Counted from the stretch's first letter, positions 47,099 through 58,039 are shown. The stretch: 64,000 nt of DNA from Earliella scabrosa (GCA_022605405.1 JABYQQ010000040.1:52480-116479), one strand, 5' to 3'. Notes: generated from the sequence alone by a model not told the origin. Program-made: numbers and translations.

Positions 47099-48340
47099 CT
47101 AGACCCGCCCGGGAAATGACCGGGCCAGAACTGAGGGCGCCCGGAGTGGTCTATGTTTGTGTTACAGTATTACTAGACCCGCCCGGGAAATTACTGGGCC
47201 AGAACTGAGGGTGCCCGGAGTAGTAGACATTTGTATTGTAGTGTTTCTAGACCCGCCCGGAAAATTCCCGGGCCAGAACTGAGGGCGCCCGGAGTGATAT
47301 ACAATTTTGTTGTAGTGTTTCTAGACTTGCCCGGAAAATGACCGGGCCAAAACTGAGAGTGCCCAGAGTGGTAGACATTTATATAGTAGCGTTCCTAGAC
47401 CTGCCCGGAAAATTACCGGGCCAGAACTAAGGGTGCCTGGAGTGTTCTCTACTGTTGTTACAATGTTTCTAGACCCGCCCGAAAAATTACCGGGCCAGAA
47501 CTGAGGGTGCCCGGAGTGATATACAATTTTATTGTAGTGTTTCTAGACCCGCCCGGAAAATTCCCGGGCCAGAACTCAGAGTGCCCGGAGTGGTGTACAT
47601 TTTTATTGTAGTGTTCCTAGACCCGCCCGGAAAATTCCCGGGCCAGAACTGAGGGCGCCCGGAGTGATATACAATTTTGTTGTAGTGTTTCTAGACCTGC
47701 CCGGAAAATGACCGGGCCAAAACTGAGAGTGCCCAGAGTGGTAGACATTTATATAGTAGCGTTCCTAGACCTGCCCGGAAAATGACCGGGCCAGAACTGA
47801 GGGTGCCCAGAGTGGTAGACATTTATATTGTAGTGTACCTAGACCCGTCCGGGAAATTAGTGGGTTAGAACTGAGGGTGCCTGGAGTGGTCCATACTGTT
47901 GTTAGAGTGTTAGGAGACCTGTCCAAGGAATTATTGGGCAGAACCATAAGTGCCTGAAGTGTTGTATATTGTTGTTACAATTTGAGGGTGCCCGAAGTTT
48001 TCCATATTTTTGTTACAGCACTACTAGATCCGCCTGAGCAATTACCAGGCCAGAACTAAAGCTGCCCTGCACGTTCTGTGTTTGTATATAGTGTGACAAG
48101 ACCCACCCAAGCAATTTCTGTGCCAGAACTAAAGGTGTCCAGAGTGTTCAGTGCTACAAAATCTGCCTGAGCAATAACTGGGCCAGAATCAAGGATAGTC
48201 CGAGTGTTCCATGTTTCCATTGCAGTGTTACTAGATCTGCCCAAACAATAGTTTCGGCTATCCAGTGCAGTCTATATTGATACAGATCTGTCTCAAACAC
48301 AGTATTCTTGTTGCACTGTTACTGGACTCAACCCACAATT
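47099..48340 (+). repeat. Minisatellite with exact 74-bp period
   Basis: Unit landmarks (AGACC after CT) start at 47101, 47175, 47249, 47323, 47397, 47471, 47545, 47619, 47693, 47767, 47841 and 47915, always 74 apart. Degenerate or shortened copies continue to about 48,340. Each unit contains an inverted repeat of the form GCCCGG-n8-CCGGGC, then AGAACTGAGGGTGCCCGGAGT, then an AT-rich spacer. Confidence 0.9.
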
Positions 48341-48470
48341 ACCAGGCCAGAAGCAGGGTTGTCTGAAGCATTTTGTATTTATGATACTTGGGTGGGAGTG
48401 GGCCATGTCTGGCAGGCACGATTGATGAGATGATTTCTGGTGAGATGATGCATCAAATTTTGAATTGATG

Positions 48471-48650
48471 GAATGAGCGAACTTTGGGTTGACAGCCGGA
48501 ACATGATCGAACTTTCAGTTGAGCACATGAACGAACTTTGTGTTGACAGCCGGAACATGATCGAACTTTCAGTTGAGCACATGAGCGAACTTTGTGTTGA
48601 CAGCCGGAATATGAGCGAAATTTCAGTTGATAGCATGAGCGAACTTTGTA
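48471..48650 (+). repeat. 54-bp tandem repeat built on CGAACTTT
   Basis: CGAACTTTG starts at 48478, 48532, 48586 and 48640, exactly 54 apart, with CGAACTTTC near the middle of each unit (48508, 48562). Because 54 is 18 codons, both strands stay open. The plus strand would read an 18-residue repeat (MSELCVDSRNMIELSVEH) inside a 91-codon frame at 48473-48748. I favour non-coding repeat, with a small repeat protein as the alternative. Confidence 0.75.
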
Positions 48651-48818
48651 AGACTGATAGCCTGAGCCAATTTATCATTGATAGTCTTGGCGAACATTTG
48701 TTGTGGACCTCAGAGTTTGAGCCATCTTTGTATTCACAACGTCCGTGAATCTCTGTCTCGTGTTTTCAGGCCTAGTGTACTCGATATAGTGATCGATGCC
48801 TGCCACGTATACGTCGAC

Positions 48819-49706
48819 TCAAGTCTTTCCGAACTTTGTATATATAGCAAGACTTGCTCTGTATGGTCCTGCTCGGCTAAGTTCGCTGGTTTCCATGCTT
48901 AGTATGTTGTTCACATACTTGGTTTTATTGCCCATTGTCACACCGTCATGGTACCACACATCTCCATTCTTATCAATAGTTCGTGCGACAAAATGGTTTG
49001 GCTTGAAATATATGACTCCACATAGACGGTATACTTGCTGTCGTCCAGGGAGGATGATTTCAGTGACAATCCTTGCGCGAGCTTCAAACACAATAAATGC
49101 TATGAAGGCCGGGTCTCTAATGAAGCGAACTTTGGTCACAATATACTCTCCACACGACTCACAAGGTATTTCTGATTTCTGGGACACTATTGCATCGAGC
49201 CACTCTTGTATTCCTTTGCCGGTGTATGCTCGTCTAGTTAGTGGATTGTTTTCCCAGTGCCTCTTAGAGCAAGTCCACACAACTCTTCGTTCTTGACGTA
49301 TTTCTGCTTGACTGCACGGAACGTTACCGGCTTCGTCACATCCAGGGCATACGTCTTCTTTGGTAGCCAACGGTGTTGTTACTGCTAGAATTTTCTTAGA
49401 TATTCCGTACAAATCACCCCCTCTGTCACCGCAAGGTCCCATGTCGGGGTCTTCTTCGGCCAACTTGTTTCGAATAGTGTTTCGAATATCATGCATGTGT
49501 TGTATGTCAGAGTGCGCAGATGTTGTTTCGAATAGTTCACCGCAGAATTGCAGAGTATCGTTGTGTTCAGCCACCTCTTCCTTCCATTCTAGATTAAAGT
49601 CTTGGTACACACATAGCAGAACTGTCAACAAACTGTCATATGGACAACTGTGGTTTATGTGATCCCATGGGAACCCTATAACACATGTATCCTGCGGGGC
49701 TACCAT
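48819..49706 (-). CDS. Ubiquitin-hydrolase-like (C19-type) cysteine peptidase domain protein (at least 295 aa)
   Basis: The ATG at 49706 gives 295 residues. The frame stays open further upstream through a basic NLS-like stretch (KKDKRKREL, then KKRVRL), so an upstream exon joined near 49,776 is likely. The Cys box is NHSCPYDSLLTVL (Cys near residue 21). A zinc-ribbon-like insert carries CPGC and PCESCGEY. The His box is GVIYFKPNHFVARTI (His near 238), followed by GDVWYHDG with a candidate Asp. Residue order and spacing fit a USP/UCH-type papain-fold peptidase that would cleave ubiquitin-like modifiers, but the boxes are divergent from housekeeping enzymes. Such stand-alone divergent copies are common in repeat-rich fungal DNA. 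All neighbours to the right share its strand. Confidence 0.7.
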   Translation of the reverse strand: MVAPQDTCVIGFPWDHINHSCPYDSLLTVLLCVYQDFNLEWKEEVAEHNDTLQFCGELFETTSAHSDIQHMHDIRNTIRNKLAEEDPDMGPCGDRGGDLYGISKKILAVTTPLATKEDVCPGCDEAGNVPCSQAEIRQERRVVWTCSKRHWENNPLTRRAYTGKGIQEWLDAIVSQKSEIPCESCGEYIVTKVRFIRDPAFIAFIVFEARARIVTEIILPGRQQVYRLCGVIYFKPNHFVARTIDKNGDVWYHDGVTMGNKTKYVNNILSMETSELSRAGPYRASLAIYTKFGKT

Positions 49707-49775
49707 CAGTCGCACTCGTTTCTTTGCTTGTTCGTCGGAGTCGTCCAGCTCGCGCTTCCGTTTATCTTTCTTCAA

Positions 49776-50430
49776 TCCTGTGAAGGTGCTTGTACTTGGT
49801 TACGATTGATGAGTTTACGAATTAATCGTTCTTATGGGGAGCTTTTGGCCCGGCGCTTGTGACGCAACTCGATCACCGTGGGAAAAGTTTTTGTTACCCT
49901 TCCATACAACTTATGTCATCTCAGGTAACAAAATTACTTACTTTTAGACGCCCACCACAGGGTTAGGGTTAGGATTTCTTACTCGTTTCTTACCACTGGA
50001 CACAGCCACATTGACTACTTTTCTTATGCTCTCCCCCGCGGCTCGGCTGCTGGTTGGGCCAGCGCTTGTCACTCAAGCGTGTATACTGCGAGTCATTCTT
50101 TCTACAATCAGTAGTAATGTGTTTACTTATTAGTTCCCGCCGGCGCTTTACTGCGATATGTATTGCACCGTCACGCTTATTGTCTCTGTTGTGTAGAACA
50201 CGATGTTAGATTAGTTACAGTACATTACATGGTGATGTGATAGTTCGTGTAGATAGTTCGTGCAGATAGTTCGCCTGGGTCGCATAGTTCGATCAAGTCA
50301 CTCACGAGCTGTCGCGCATGTTATCGTATACTTGCTCTTATTCCGGCTACAGCTACATTACAAAGTCCTTTGATACGCTCCTGATGCCTAATGCTACATG
50401 CGTGTGTTGCAAGTCCTTCGTAGTCCGTGT
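49776..50430. other. Upstream region of the cysteine peptidase with AAGCGCC-type motifs
   Basis: CGGCGCTT or CAGCGCTT occurs at 49851, 50060 and 50141 (AAGCGCCG/AAGCGCTG on the minus strand). This is the motif that also ends the conserved modules upstream of the zinc-cluster genes. A telomere-like run sits at 49960. No exon is supported except possibly a 5' exon of the peptidase gene. Confidence 0.4.
49960..49973 (+). repeat. Interstitial telomere-like sequence
   Basis: GGGTTAGGGTTAGG, a little over two copies of the fungal telomere unit TTAGGG. Confidence 0.5.
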
Positions 50431-53231
50431 CTACTCTAGTTCGCCTTCCTCCAAGTCATCCGAATCTCTAGGCACCGGGAATACAACGTCGATGATACGA
50501 TCGCAATAATGTTCATGGGCCCTATAAAAGGCCAGTCCACCCTTGTGGAACATGAGTCCGTTCTTCCATCGATTCGCGGTCAGTGGGCGTCCCTCGTTGC
50601 TCCTGATCATGTCGAGACGGTTCCTGAACCACACCTCATTGTCGGCGGTCCAGAAGCCATGGTTGCGCGAACTTTTATCCCAATGCGTTGGTGATGGCCA
50701 CCACGATGCCTGCCCCTTGTGCTCACCCGAATGTTCGCCTGCAATGAAAGTTCGTTAGTATGTTAGTAGGTCAAAAGTTCGGTTTACACACGGTTTGGGA
50801 TAGAGTACACTCCACAGATGACGGACAGCTCGTCCGGCGTGAGGTGGTCGTCGTAGAGCGGATCCTGCCTGCTGGGGGCCAAGAACTCGTGCCCGTAGAC
50901 ATGACATTCTTCTGAAGGGCCAGCGGTGGCGCGTCCGATCGCATCCGATCCCAAGAGTTCGAGGGCTATCCTCCAGACAATCCCTCCATGGAGTATGGCT
51001 GCCCTCGCTCGTGGCTTGATCAACAGCGCTCTGGCCCGTTCCTCGTATGCCCTGTACTCTGTCTTCCCAGCGTACTTTGCAAAATCGTAGGGTCGACGTC
51101 CGAGGGTTGTACATGGGGCGATATGCGCTTTGAACTTGCGACGCGGGTCCTCGTGTTGCAGCGTAGCGAATCTCATCCCGCGCAGCGCGAGGTATTCGGC
51201 AGCTGCCACGCATGATCTGATGCTGTGCCGGCGAACCAGTTCCAGGGCATTGCGAGCGTCGGTGGCGATCATCCAGTCCGTCTCGTCGTTCCTGTACGTG
51301 ATCCCGAAATGCGTGTTGCCGTCGAGCGTGAGGCGAGTGACATGCAAGGAGGGGTGAATAGCGTGCGCCGCCCCGATCCAGCGATTCGATGCTGTGTTCA
51401 TGTCACTGATCACTCCAGGCAGGAACGGCGCCTCATTTGCAGGCGGTTCGACCAGAGCGAGCACGTATCCACACGCCGCTTTGACGAGCATTACGGGCAT
51501 GGTGTCGTCTTCGAGTTGGCCGAAGTATCGCAACACTTGCCCTTTGTGCAGCTTGTCATAGTTTACTCCGGCGGTTGGGACGACCTCGGGGATGATACCG
51601 AACCGGAACCACGATATCTCGTGGGTGAAAGATGTCAGATTCGGCTGGTAGGAGGTGATGTCTTCGTCATTGTAGAAGAGGGCGACGTGACCATTGAACG
51701 CCTCTGGCATAGTCGTGCCAGGCTCCATGGTGGATTCTGGTACCGGCGCCAGGTCCTCATACTCTTCGTCCGGTCGGGGCTCGCCGAGCTCGACGCATAT
51801 GTCCCATTCGTTCCGGTACGCGTTGTACATTTTTTGGTTGTCACCGAATTCTTCCCAACGCGTGATTGCCTCTGCTCTTGTGATGCTCTGGCGGATCAGG
51901 ATGTCGTGTGTCTCTGGGGGCGCGGTGTAGTCCACTTCTCCTACAGTCATCCACAGGAAGAACTTGGCCGACGATTTACGACCCGGCGGAGCTTTCTGAG
52001 CAGCGTTCGCCGCACGATTCTCTCGCGCTTGTTGTTGCTCTGCGGTTTCGGATCGTCTGGCATCCTCAGCAGCTCGCCGCTCAAGGAACTGCCAAACCGT
52101 CTCTCCAGGCTCTTGACCCTCGCCGTGAGGTGGAGTGGTAGGTGCAGGGGGTTCTTCGCGGATTTGGGCCCTGGGCGCAGGTCGCGCATTGTGGACTTCC
52201 ATGTATGCGGGCTCTCGGCGTAGACGATCCCATCGGAACATGCGACTTGCATAACCTTTGTATTCAACCGGGGCTGGCACATGGACGATCTCGGAGAGGT
52301 TGGGTTGATAGGGTGAGAGGAACGGATATTGGTGTATAATCTGTTCGCCAACCTCCACGTTGAAGCCTGAGGTCACGTAGCTCCATTTCACGTACACCGG
52401 CAGATTCGCGCGGATCATGCACGGGACATGGTTCATCCATGGTGTGCCGTCTGGTACTGGCCAGACATACGCCCCAGCTCGCGTCCCGGCGTTGAAGTCG
52501 CACAAAGGGGAATCGCGGAGTTCGTCTATCCACGCCGATAGAACCTGACGGTTTCGCAACACTTCGACCCAGCGTGGCTCCCAGGAATCTGGACGGTCGC
52601 TCACGAGCGCGATGGCGAGGCTCACCCGAGCTGTCAGCACTTGGAGCGCATCTCGTGCTTTCAGAGCACTCGCGCGGACAGCCGGGAGGCTTCGGTGGAC
52701 TTGGGCGTAGCCGAAAGTTGACGGGTTTGCCCACCAAGGATCGAACGGGAACTTGGCTTCTGGGGACCCGCTCGCCGCTTCGAGGAGGTACTCTGCGGCT
52801 TTGATGAGCGAGCCCTCGATGACCTGCCACGTTTTCACCGTCTCGAGTTTCAGCGCGTAGCCGACGTAGTCCTTGGTCTGCACGCGCTCGATGGGTAGGT
52901 GGTCGGGGTCGCAATGAAGCCGCGCGAGGAATGCTGATTCCATGCGCGGCTGCCGTAGCATGTACGCCAGCTCCGGATTCCTTTCGGCTGCCCATAAGGC
53001 TTTCCGGCATTCGCGGGCATAGAGGCTTAGTTCGGGCTCCGCGTTCCAGATGCCAGGCAGCGACTCGACGTCGGTGGGGTTGATGACAGTGTACAACTGC
53101 CCTTCGTGTAGGAACGTCTTGCAGGGTCTGTGTAAGGAATGAAATGATCAGTTGTCTGTTTTGGCGTGCAAAGATCGCCGTACTTACTTCACCTCCACGC
53201 GTCCTTGTTGGTTGTTCATCGCGCTTGTCAT
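50431..53231 (-). CDS. Unknown 895-aa protein of the accessory block
   Basis: Minus-strand exons 53231..53188, 53127..50792 and 50738..50431 sum to 896 codons. An ATG 15 bases downstream of the first is also possible. No enzyme motif is recognised. Visible parts are an acidic/aromatic N-terminal half with a helical Ala-rich segment (residues about 95-190), a Gln/Ala/Arg-rich helical stretch near 345-385, the segment KFFLWMTVGEVDYTAPPETHD near 390-412, and a C-terminal block with VICGVYSIPNR, SWWPSPTHW, NHGFWTADNEVWFRNRL and a DDLEEGELE end. The SWWP...W...G.W....W. pattern is one I associate with a multi-copy agaricomycete family of unknown function. No transposase triad is visible. The gene shares the upstream element seen before the zinc-cluster genes. 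Confidence 0.78.
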
Positions 53232-53454
53232 GGGGCTAACGCGCACGCGTGTTATGTCGGCGTTGAGGGAATACGGACTTGCGCGGGGTGTTTCTTCGCA
53301 AGGTTTGGGCCCGAGGATCGCGTGCGCCTTGAAGCTTTGTGAGAGCTTTGGGCTGGGGTGGTCTTCGCGCTTGACGTGGTATTGCCTTTGCAACTCGTGC
53401 GCAGAGGTATCAACCTACTACGGACGCTGGTCGGGATTGGTCGTTCTGCGTGCA

Positions 53455-53477
53455 CGGTGGTAACAACCTTCCGTGGA
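53455..53477 (-). promoter_or_regulatory. Divergent copy of the conserved upstream element, 895-aa gene
   Basis: The plus strand reads GGTGGTAACAACC-TTCCGTGGA, against GG.GGTAACAACCGACCTTGGA in front of the zinc-cluster genes. It lies about 225 bases before the ATG at 53231. Confidence 0.45.
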
Positions 53478-53810
53478 CGCGAGATCGGAGATAGGAAGAG
53501 ATAGGCGAGCCGAGGATGATCGAAGCACAAACTAAGTGCAGACGCGTTAAGGTTTGCGTTGTGAGCGCGTTGTTGTCGTTTGTTTGCATTGACGCTGGAT
53601 GGATCATGTGCTCGTGCTCATCCGATTAGATAAGATTGCAAGCGGGATGTATTAGGTCATTTGTTGACGTGTGTTTGGTTGAAGCCTACTTCATTGTACT
53701 TATCTTATATGGCTATCACACTTGTTATGGCGGTTAGTTGACAGGCTCACACTTATGTGTATACATCACATTGTTCATTCGCAAGCGTAGATACTACGAG
53801 TACATACAAG

Positions 53811-53825
53811 GCGCTCGCGGAGCGC
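53811..53825. terminator. GC-rich palindrome downstream of long zinc-cluster gene 1
   Basis: GCGCTC-GCG-GAGCGC lies 175 bases past the stop at 54000. A longer version lies 191 bases past the stop of the paralogue at 58414. It could act in 3'-end formation. That role is inferred from position only. Confidence 0.35.
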
Positions 53826-53865
53826 GAGATGATGATGTTCGAGTCCGTAGCCAACGGGTACAAGA

Positions 53866-53907
53866 GCGAGACAAAGCGAGCGAGACAAAGCGAGCGAGAC
53901 AAAGCGA
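53866..53907 (+). repeat. 14-bp tandem repeat, three exact copies
   Basis: GCGAGACAAAGCGA occurs three times head to tail, followed by GCGCGAC. It lies in the 3' flank of the long zinc-cluster gene. A related GAGCGAGCGCGAC stretch lies at the same place behind the paralogue. Confidence 0.8.
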
Positions 53908-53999
53908 GCGCGACACGATGGAGTAGTCCTTGATATGCCTACACAGTCCCAATTGTTCGTCGTCCTCCTCGCGCTTCGCATGCCGAACAACAACTTCGT

Positions 54000-55894
54000 T
54001 CATTGAAGCGCATTCGGCGCACGGGCAAATACGTCCATTAACTGCTTCGCGTATTCGTTGAAGTCGCGCAGACATTCTGCCAGGACTTGACTGTGCTTCG
54101 CCAAGGCTGTTGTCGTGTCTTGATGGGCCTGCGTGAGTTCCTTGAGAGCGGCCACATAGGCGTCCTGGGTGCTGCCCTCCTCGTGCGGGGCCGTGGGGGC
54201 AATGAGCGGGTTATGTGGGCCCACCATTCTGTCAACTTCTTCTCGAAGCGACGAGTCGAAGGTGCGTTGCGTGCTCTCGTCTACAGATGGCACCCACGGT
54301 TCACTACCGGCAAGTTCGTGGTCGGCGAGAGATGGCTCGGGGCTCGCTCTACCTATCGGTGACCCTCTGTGGGACGTTGGGATCCCGTCCGAGTCCCCTT
54401 CGGCAACCTGCGCAGAAGTCGTCTCGGCATTGGCAGCTTCGGCGTCGTTGGAGCTCGCTACGGCGTTCTGAGGACGTTTTGGCGCGGGTGTGTCCTGGTC
54501 GTCCTTCTTGCGTGGACGCTTCTTCGTGCTCGTGGTCTCCGGCATCAGCAGGTAGGCGAACTGCGGAACCAGCGACAACATGTCGGCGGTGCTTTTGCTG
54601 ATGGGCGCTGGGGCTTTGCGATTGTCGGACGAGCGAGACTTCGACGCGCGTTTGTGTGATGGAGGTGCGATCGGCTTAGTGACGGTGGTGGACGAGGAGG
54701 CCGTCGAGGAGGGGAGCGCAACGTTCGCGGGAGGCTTGGAAGCTGAAGAGGAGATAGGGCCCTTCTTGGAACGCGCGTTGGCTTCTGAGCCCGTCGTCTC
54801 GGCTGTGGGGGTCGGGTCTGAGGGCTTCTTGGGCTTTATTCCGGCCTTGACCTTATTCGTGGTCTCGTCGGTCGCCGCGATGTTGGAACCCGTTGCCTCC
54901 GCCTTCTCGCCCTTGACCTTCCGCTTCTTCTCCTTCACCTCCGCTTTGCCCTCTTCCTGCGCAGACGTGTGGCTCGTCTTAGCGTACGTCTGAGTCGCCG
55001 GTTTGCTCTTCTTTTTGGGGGGCTCAGCTGCGGCGGAGTCGTGCTCCTCGTTGTCAGAGTCGCGCTCTTGGGCCTTACGCTTATTATTCTTCTTGGCCCG
55101 GCCCTTTTTGGCGTGCGGCTGAGTGCCATACCGGGCGTCCATACTTCGCAACGCTGCAGCAACATTAGCGTTTAGTAGTTTCCACTAAGATTAGCCTTAC
55201 CAACAGCCCACGAGCAGTCCAACTTCCGACTGGTTTGACAGTCTTGACACTTCCAAGTCCGCCCCGAGCTCTGGTGGCAGTCGCTTTGCTTCCTCTCGCA
55301 GTGTGCGCACACCTCGGAGCGAACTTTCAACAGCGTCTTCAGGTAGTTCTTGGGCAATGCCGCAGTGTCGAGGTTCGGCGGAGTAAGGAGAAGATCGCGA
55401 GGATCAGGGATGACCTTCAGCACGGGCTTGGACGGACCTTTCTTTCGTGCCTTGGAAGACTTGGAGGCGAGCGGTTTAGCGTGGCTGTTGTTTTCTTCGT
55501 CATCCTCAGCTTCAGATTGTTCTTGGTAGGCCGCCCTCCCTGAGCCAGCCCGCCCCTTGCCTTTGCCCTTCGGGTTCTCCTCTTCCTCATCGTTTTCGTC
55601 CTCCTCGCTCTCTGATTCCTCCCCGCTGCTACCCTCCTCCTCACTACTGGACTCACTGTCCTCCCCGCTCTCCTCCTCGCTGGATTCCGTTTCCTCCCCA
55701 TCGTCTTCCTCGACGATCTCTTCCTTCCTCTTCTCCGTCTTGACCCCGCGAGCTTTGGCTACGCTTGACCCCTTACTGCTCCCCTGCTCCCGTTGTTTTT
55801 TCTGTCTAGCTGTCAGCGAATGTACCGTCTGCAATATCATGCCGCGCACCGTCTTCTTGTCCACCTGCCTTGCTCCTTCCACGCCTTTTGCCAT
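54000..55894 (-). CDS. Zinc-cluster/coiled-coil array gene 1 (long form, about 615 aa)
   Basis: Minus-strand exons 55894..55201 and 55153..54000 sum to 616 codons. The frame is open a little beyond the ATG, and an upstream exon is possible. The order is a basic N-terminus, an acidic Ser/Glu/Asp-rich tract, a Lys-rich region, the conserved lead LLTPPNLDTAALPKNYLKTL, and the cluster CAHC..CHQ....WKCQDC..LDCSW (CX2CX6CX9CX2CX7C, about residues 195-230). Then come SMDARYGTQPHAKKG, a long Lys/Ser/Thr/Pro-rich disordered region with nuclear-localisation-like runs, and a helical C-terminus (ALKELTQAHQDTTTALAKHS, then LAECLRDF). The cysteine spacing falls within the fungal Zn(II)2Cys6 binuclear-cluster consensus, so DNA binding in the nucleus is a fair inference. 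No fungal transcription-factor middle domain is present. Confidence 0.82.
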
Positions 55895-56213
55895 TCCGGA
55901 GCTCCTTGGAAGTTTTGCAGCAGTTGCCGGGACCAAAGGACGGGGAGGTGCTAGGAGTTTGGCGCAATCTAGTAGTATAACGCTGCAGCCAGATTAAGAT
56001 GACGATATTCTCATCCATACTTACGGCCTTCACGTCTAACTAGACAAGTGGACGGGGAAGGAAGCTTACCTTGCAGCGGAGCAACGGGGTGAGACCACAC
56101 GATGAGGATTGTATCCAATTCCTATGTATTGTTCGAACGCGATTGTGCGGACACGATATACTACGCAACGCTCGCGGAGAAGCAGGAATAAGTGGGCGCG
56201 ACTGACTCTCGCT

Positions 56214-56340
56214 CTTGCAAGGGGGTAGCAACCGACCTTGGAAGAGGTAGAGGGGAGATGTTGGTGGTCGAGGTTGAAGAGTAGACGACCACGAGTGGCC
56301 GGATTAGGCTTATTGTTTGGCGATATTTGGCTCGGGCGCT
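56214..56340 (-). promoter_or_regulatory. Conserved upstream module before array gene 1
   Basis: The core on the minus strand is CTTCCAAGGTCGGTTGCTAC followed by CCCCTTGCAAG (56214-56244). It is preceded by a CT-rich stretch with ACCACCAAC. Farther upstream come CCTAAT, CAAACA and AAGCGCC-like boxes (to 56340). The module starts about 320 bases before the ATG. Confidence 0.7.
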
Positions 56341-56499
56341 TATTTACACTCGTGGACATGTCGGTGGGGGTCAGTCGCTAACTTTCGTTGATCGAACGTT
56401 TGTTAGGATGTACGTATCACACCAATATATGCTACATTGCTTTCGTATGGTCATCCTGAAGGTACATTACAAGTCCGATGACCGTTCGCCCCAATCTAG

Positions 56500-57543
56500 T
56501 CACCCGGAGAGATCGTTTGTTAGGGCTTGCAAAAGTTTCGAAGACTCCGTCAAGGCGTTTACGGACTCCTCAATCGTTCGCCCAAAGCTCTCCATGGCCT
56601 CGGACGTCAGTGTGTACGCTTTGGATATGCCCTCGATGATGCTCGCCCGCAGTTCTCGTTTATCGGGTTCGGTGTGAGCATCTTCGACCAGCTTCGCCTC
56701 CTCGCAGATGCTCAGTGGCAAACCGGAAGTGTCGTTGGGGTCGTCGTTGCGCAACTGTGCGCGTGTTGAACTCATCCGGCTCAGTCAGTCGCTCATAGAA
56801 TGTGGACGTACCAGGTCAAGGAGGGCATCACCTTGCATTGGGTGTGCACTCTTCGGAGGGCGCGTGCCGTATGATGAATCCTGCGTTGTCAGAGCTGTGG
56901 GGCATACATCAGATTATTCCCAGATAGTTAGTTCTGTCCGTCGTGCTCACCGGTAACCCACGAACATTCGTTTGTTCCGTTGAGCTCACAGTCAGCACAA
57001 GCCCACGTCGATGATGACGTTTGGTAACAGTGGGTACGCATTTCCCTGCAACTGGCGCATACCTCTGCTCGAGTTTGTGTTATGGTCGTCATGTAATCAC
57101 TCGGTAACTTCGACGTGTCAACGTCAAATGGTAGAATGAGGAGGACGAGCGGGTTGGGGACGACAACGGGCTCCGCATCTGCGGGTCGGTACGCCGCTAG
57201 GGTCTTCACGCTTTTGCCCTTCTTGGCGGTTTGACTTTTAGTAGTTGTGATTGTCGAGGAGTTACTCGGGGCATGCATGTTCACGGGGAGGTATTCTACT
57301 AACGTCAATGTGAGCCCTTCACGTCGGGCTCATGCAGTACTCACCGAGATGGGATTCTCCTACATTCTCCTGTGATTGATCTTTATTCTCGCTTTCGTGG
57401 TTCCCGCAGCTGTCTTCTTCGTACCCGGGTTTGTCGTCTTCCCCACTGACCTCGACCGCCGATGCCTCTTGATCTTTCATGGGGCGCTGTTGCTCGTCCT
57501 TCACGCGTGCATGCTGCAGCGTTCCACGGTGTTCCTCATCCAT
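56500..57543 (-). CDS. Zinc-cluster/coiled-coil array gene 2 (short form, 294 aa)
   Basis: Minus-strand exons 57543..57345, 57298..56951, 56894..56812 and 56754..56500 sum to 295 codons. An upstream first exon near 57,620 is possible. A Glu/Gln/Asp-rich N-terminus is followed by SQTAKKGKSVKTL, the lead LPFDVDTSKLPSDYMTTI, and the cluster CASC..CYQ...TWACADC..NECSW with the same CX2CX6CX9CX2CX7C spacing. Then come SSYGTRPP and a helical C-terminus (GISKAYTLTSEAMESFGRTI, then SVNALTESSKLL). It lacks the Lys-rich middle of the long form. It is about half the length but has the same module order, so it is a true paralogue. The 83-nt third exon equals the matching exon in array gene 4. Confidence 0.82.
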
Positions 57544-57898
57544 CTGATCAGAGTACGTTTTGGTTCAATGTATGGTCAGTATACCATGGATTAGTGGTTT
57601 GATGTTACTTACCATGTTTGCGACCCTCCACTTCGTTGATATGCCGGTCAAAGTCGCGTACTGGTGTTGCGTGCGAAGTCGCGAGCTTAGATTAATGGGA
57701 GATGATACTCACCCTCCTCCTTATGTACTTCTATACAAGATCACAGAATAGGTCAGTACTTACCTTGTCACAGCAGACAGCTAGGCGTGATTTTCCGTCG
57801 TGAAGGGGCACTCTATTGCGTACGCTGAACTTCGTATGGGACACAGTACGCTACAAGATGTATTCGGGGGGAAAGCAATCGATACGCCGTCGTGTAGG

Positions 57899-58039
57899 CT
57901 TGCAAGGCGGTAACAACCGACCTTGGAAGACGGAGGGAGATGTAGAGCAGGTCGAAGGTGGTGGTCGCAAGTGGAGCAGTACACAATCGCTTGTCGCTCA
58001 ATTTGGTAACGTGTTTGTTGTTGTTTATGCTGGGCGCTT
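57899..58039 (-). promoter_or_regulatory. Conserved upstream module before array gene 2
   Basis: Core CTTCCAAGGTCGGTTGTTAC then CGCCTTGCAAG on the minus strand (57899-57930). A CT-rich stretch with ACCACCACC comes next, then CAAACA and AAGCGCCCAGC (58032-58038). It starts about 355 bases before the ATG. Confidence 0.7.

Noticed and set aside
47099..48340. CRISPR-like array
   Set aside because: Units are contiguous tandem copies that diverge throughout, with no constant repeat alternating with unique spacers, and the genome is eukaryotic.
48379..48678. Repeat protein on the minus strand across the 54-bp array
   Set aside because: The array period is a multiple of three, so both strands stay open. 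This alone is not evidence of coding.
51225..52223. 332-codon plus-strand frame
   Set aside because: Complete antisense shadow of the 895-aa gene, without an ATG context or domain.
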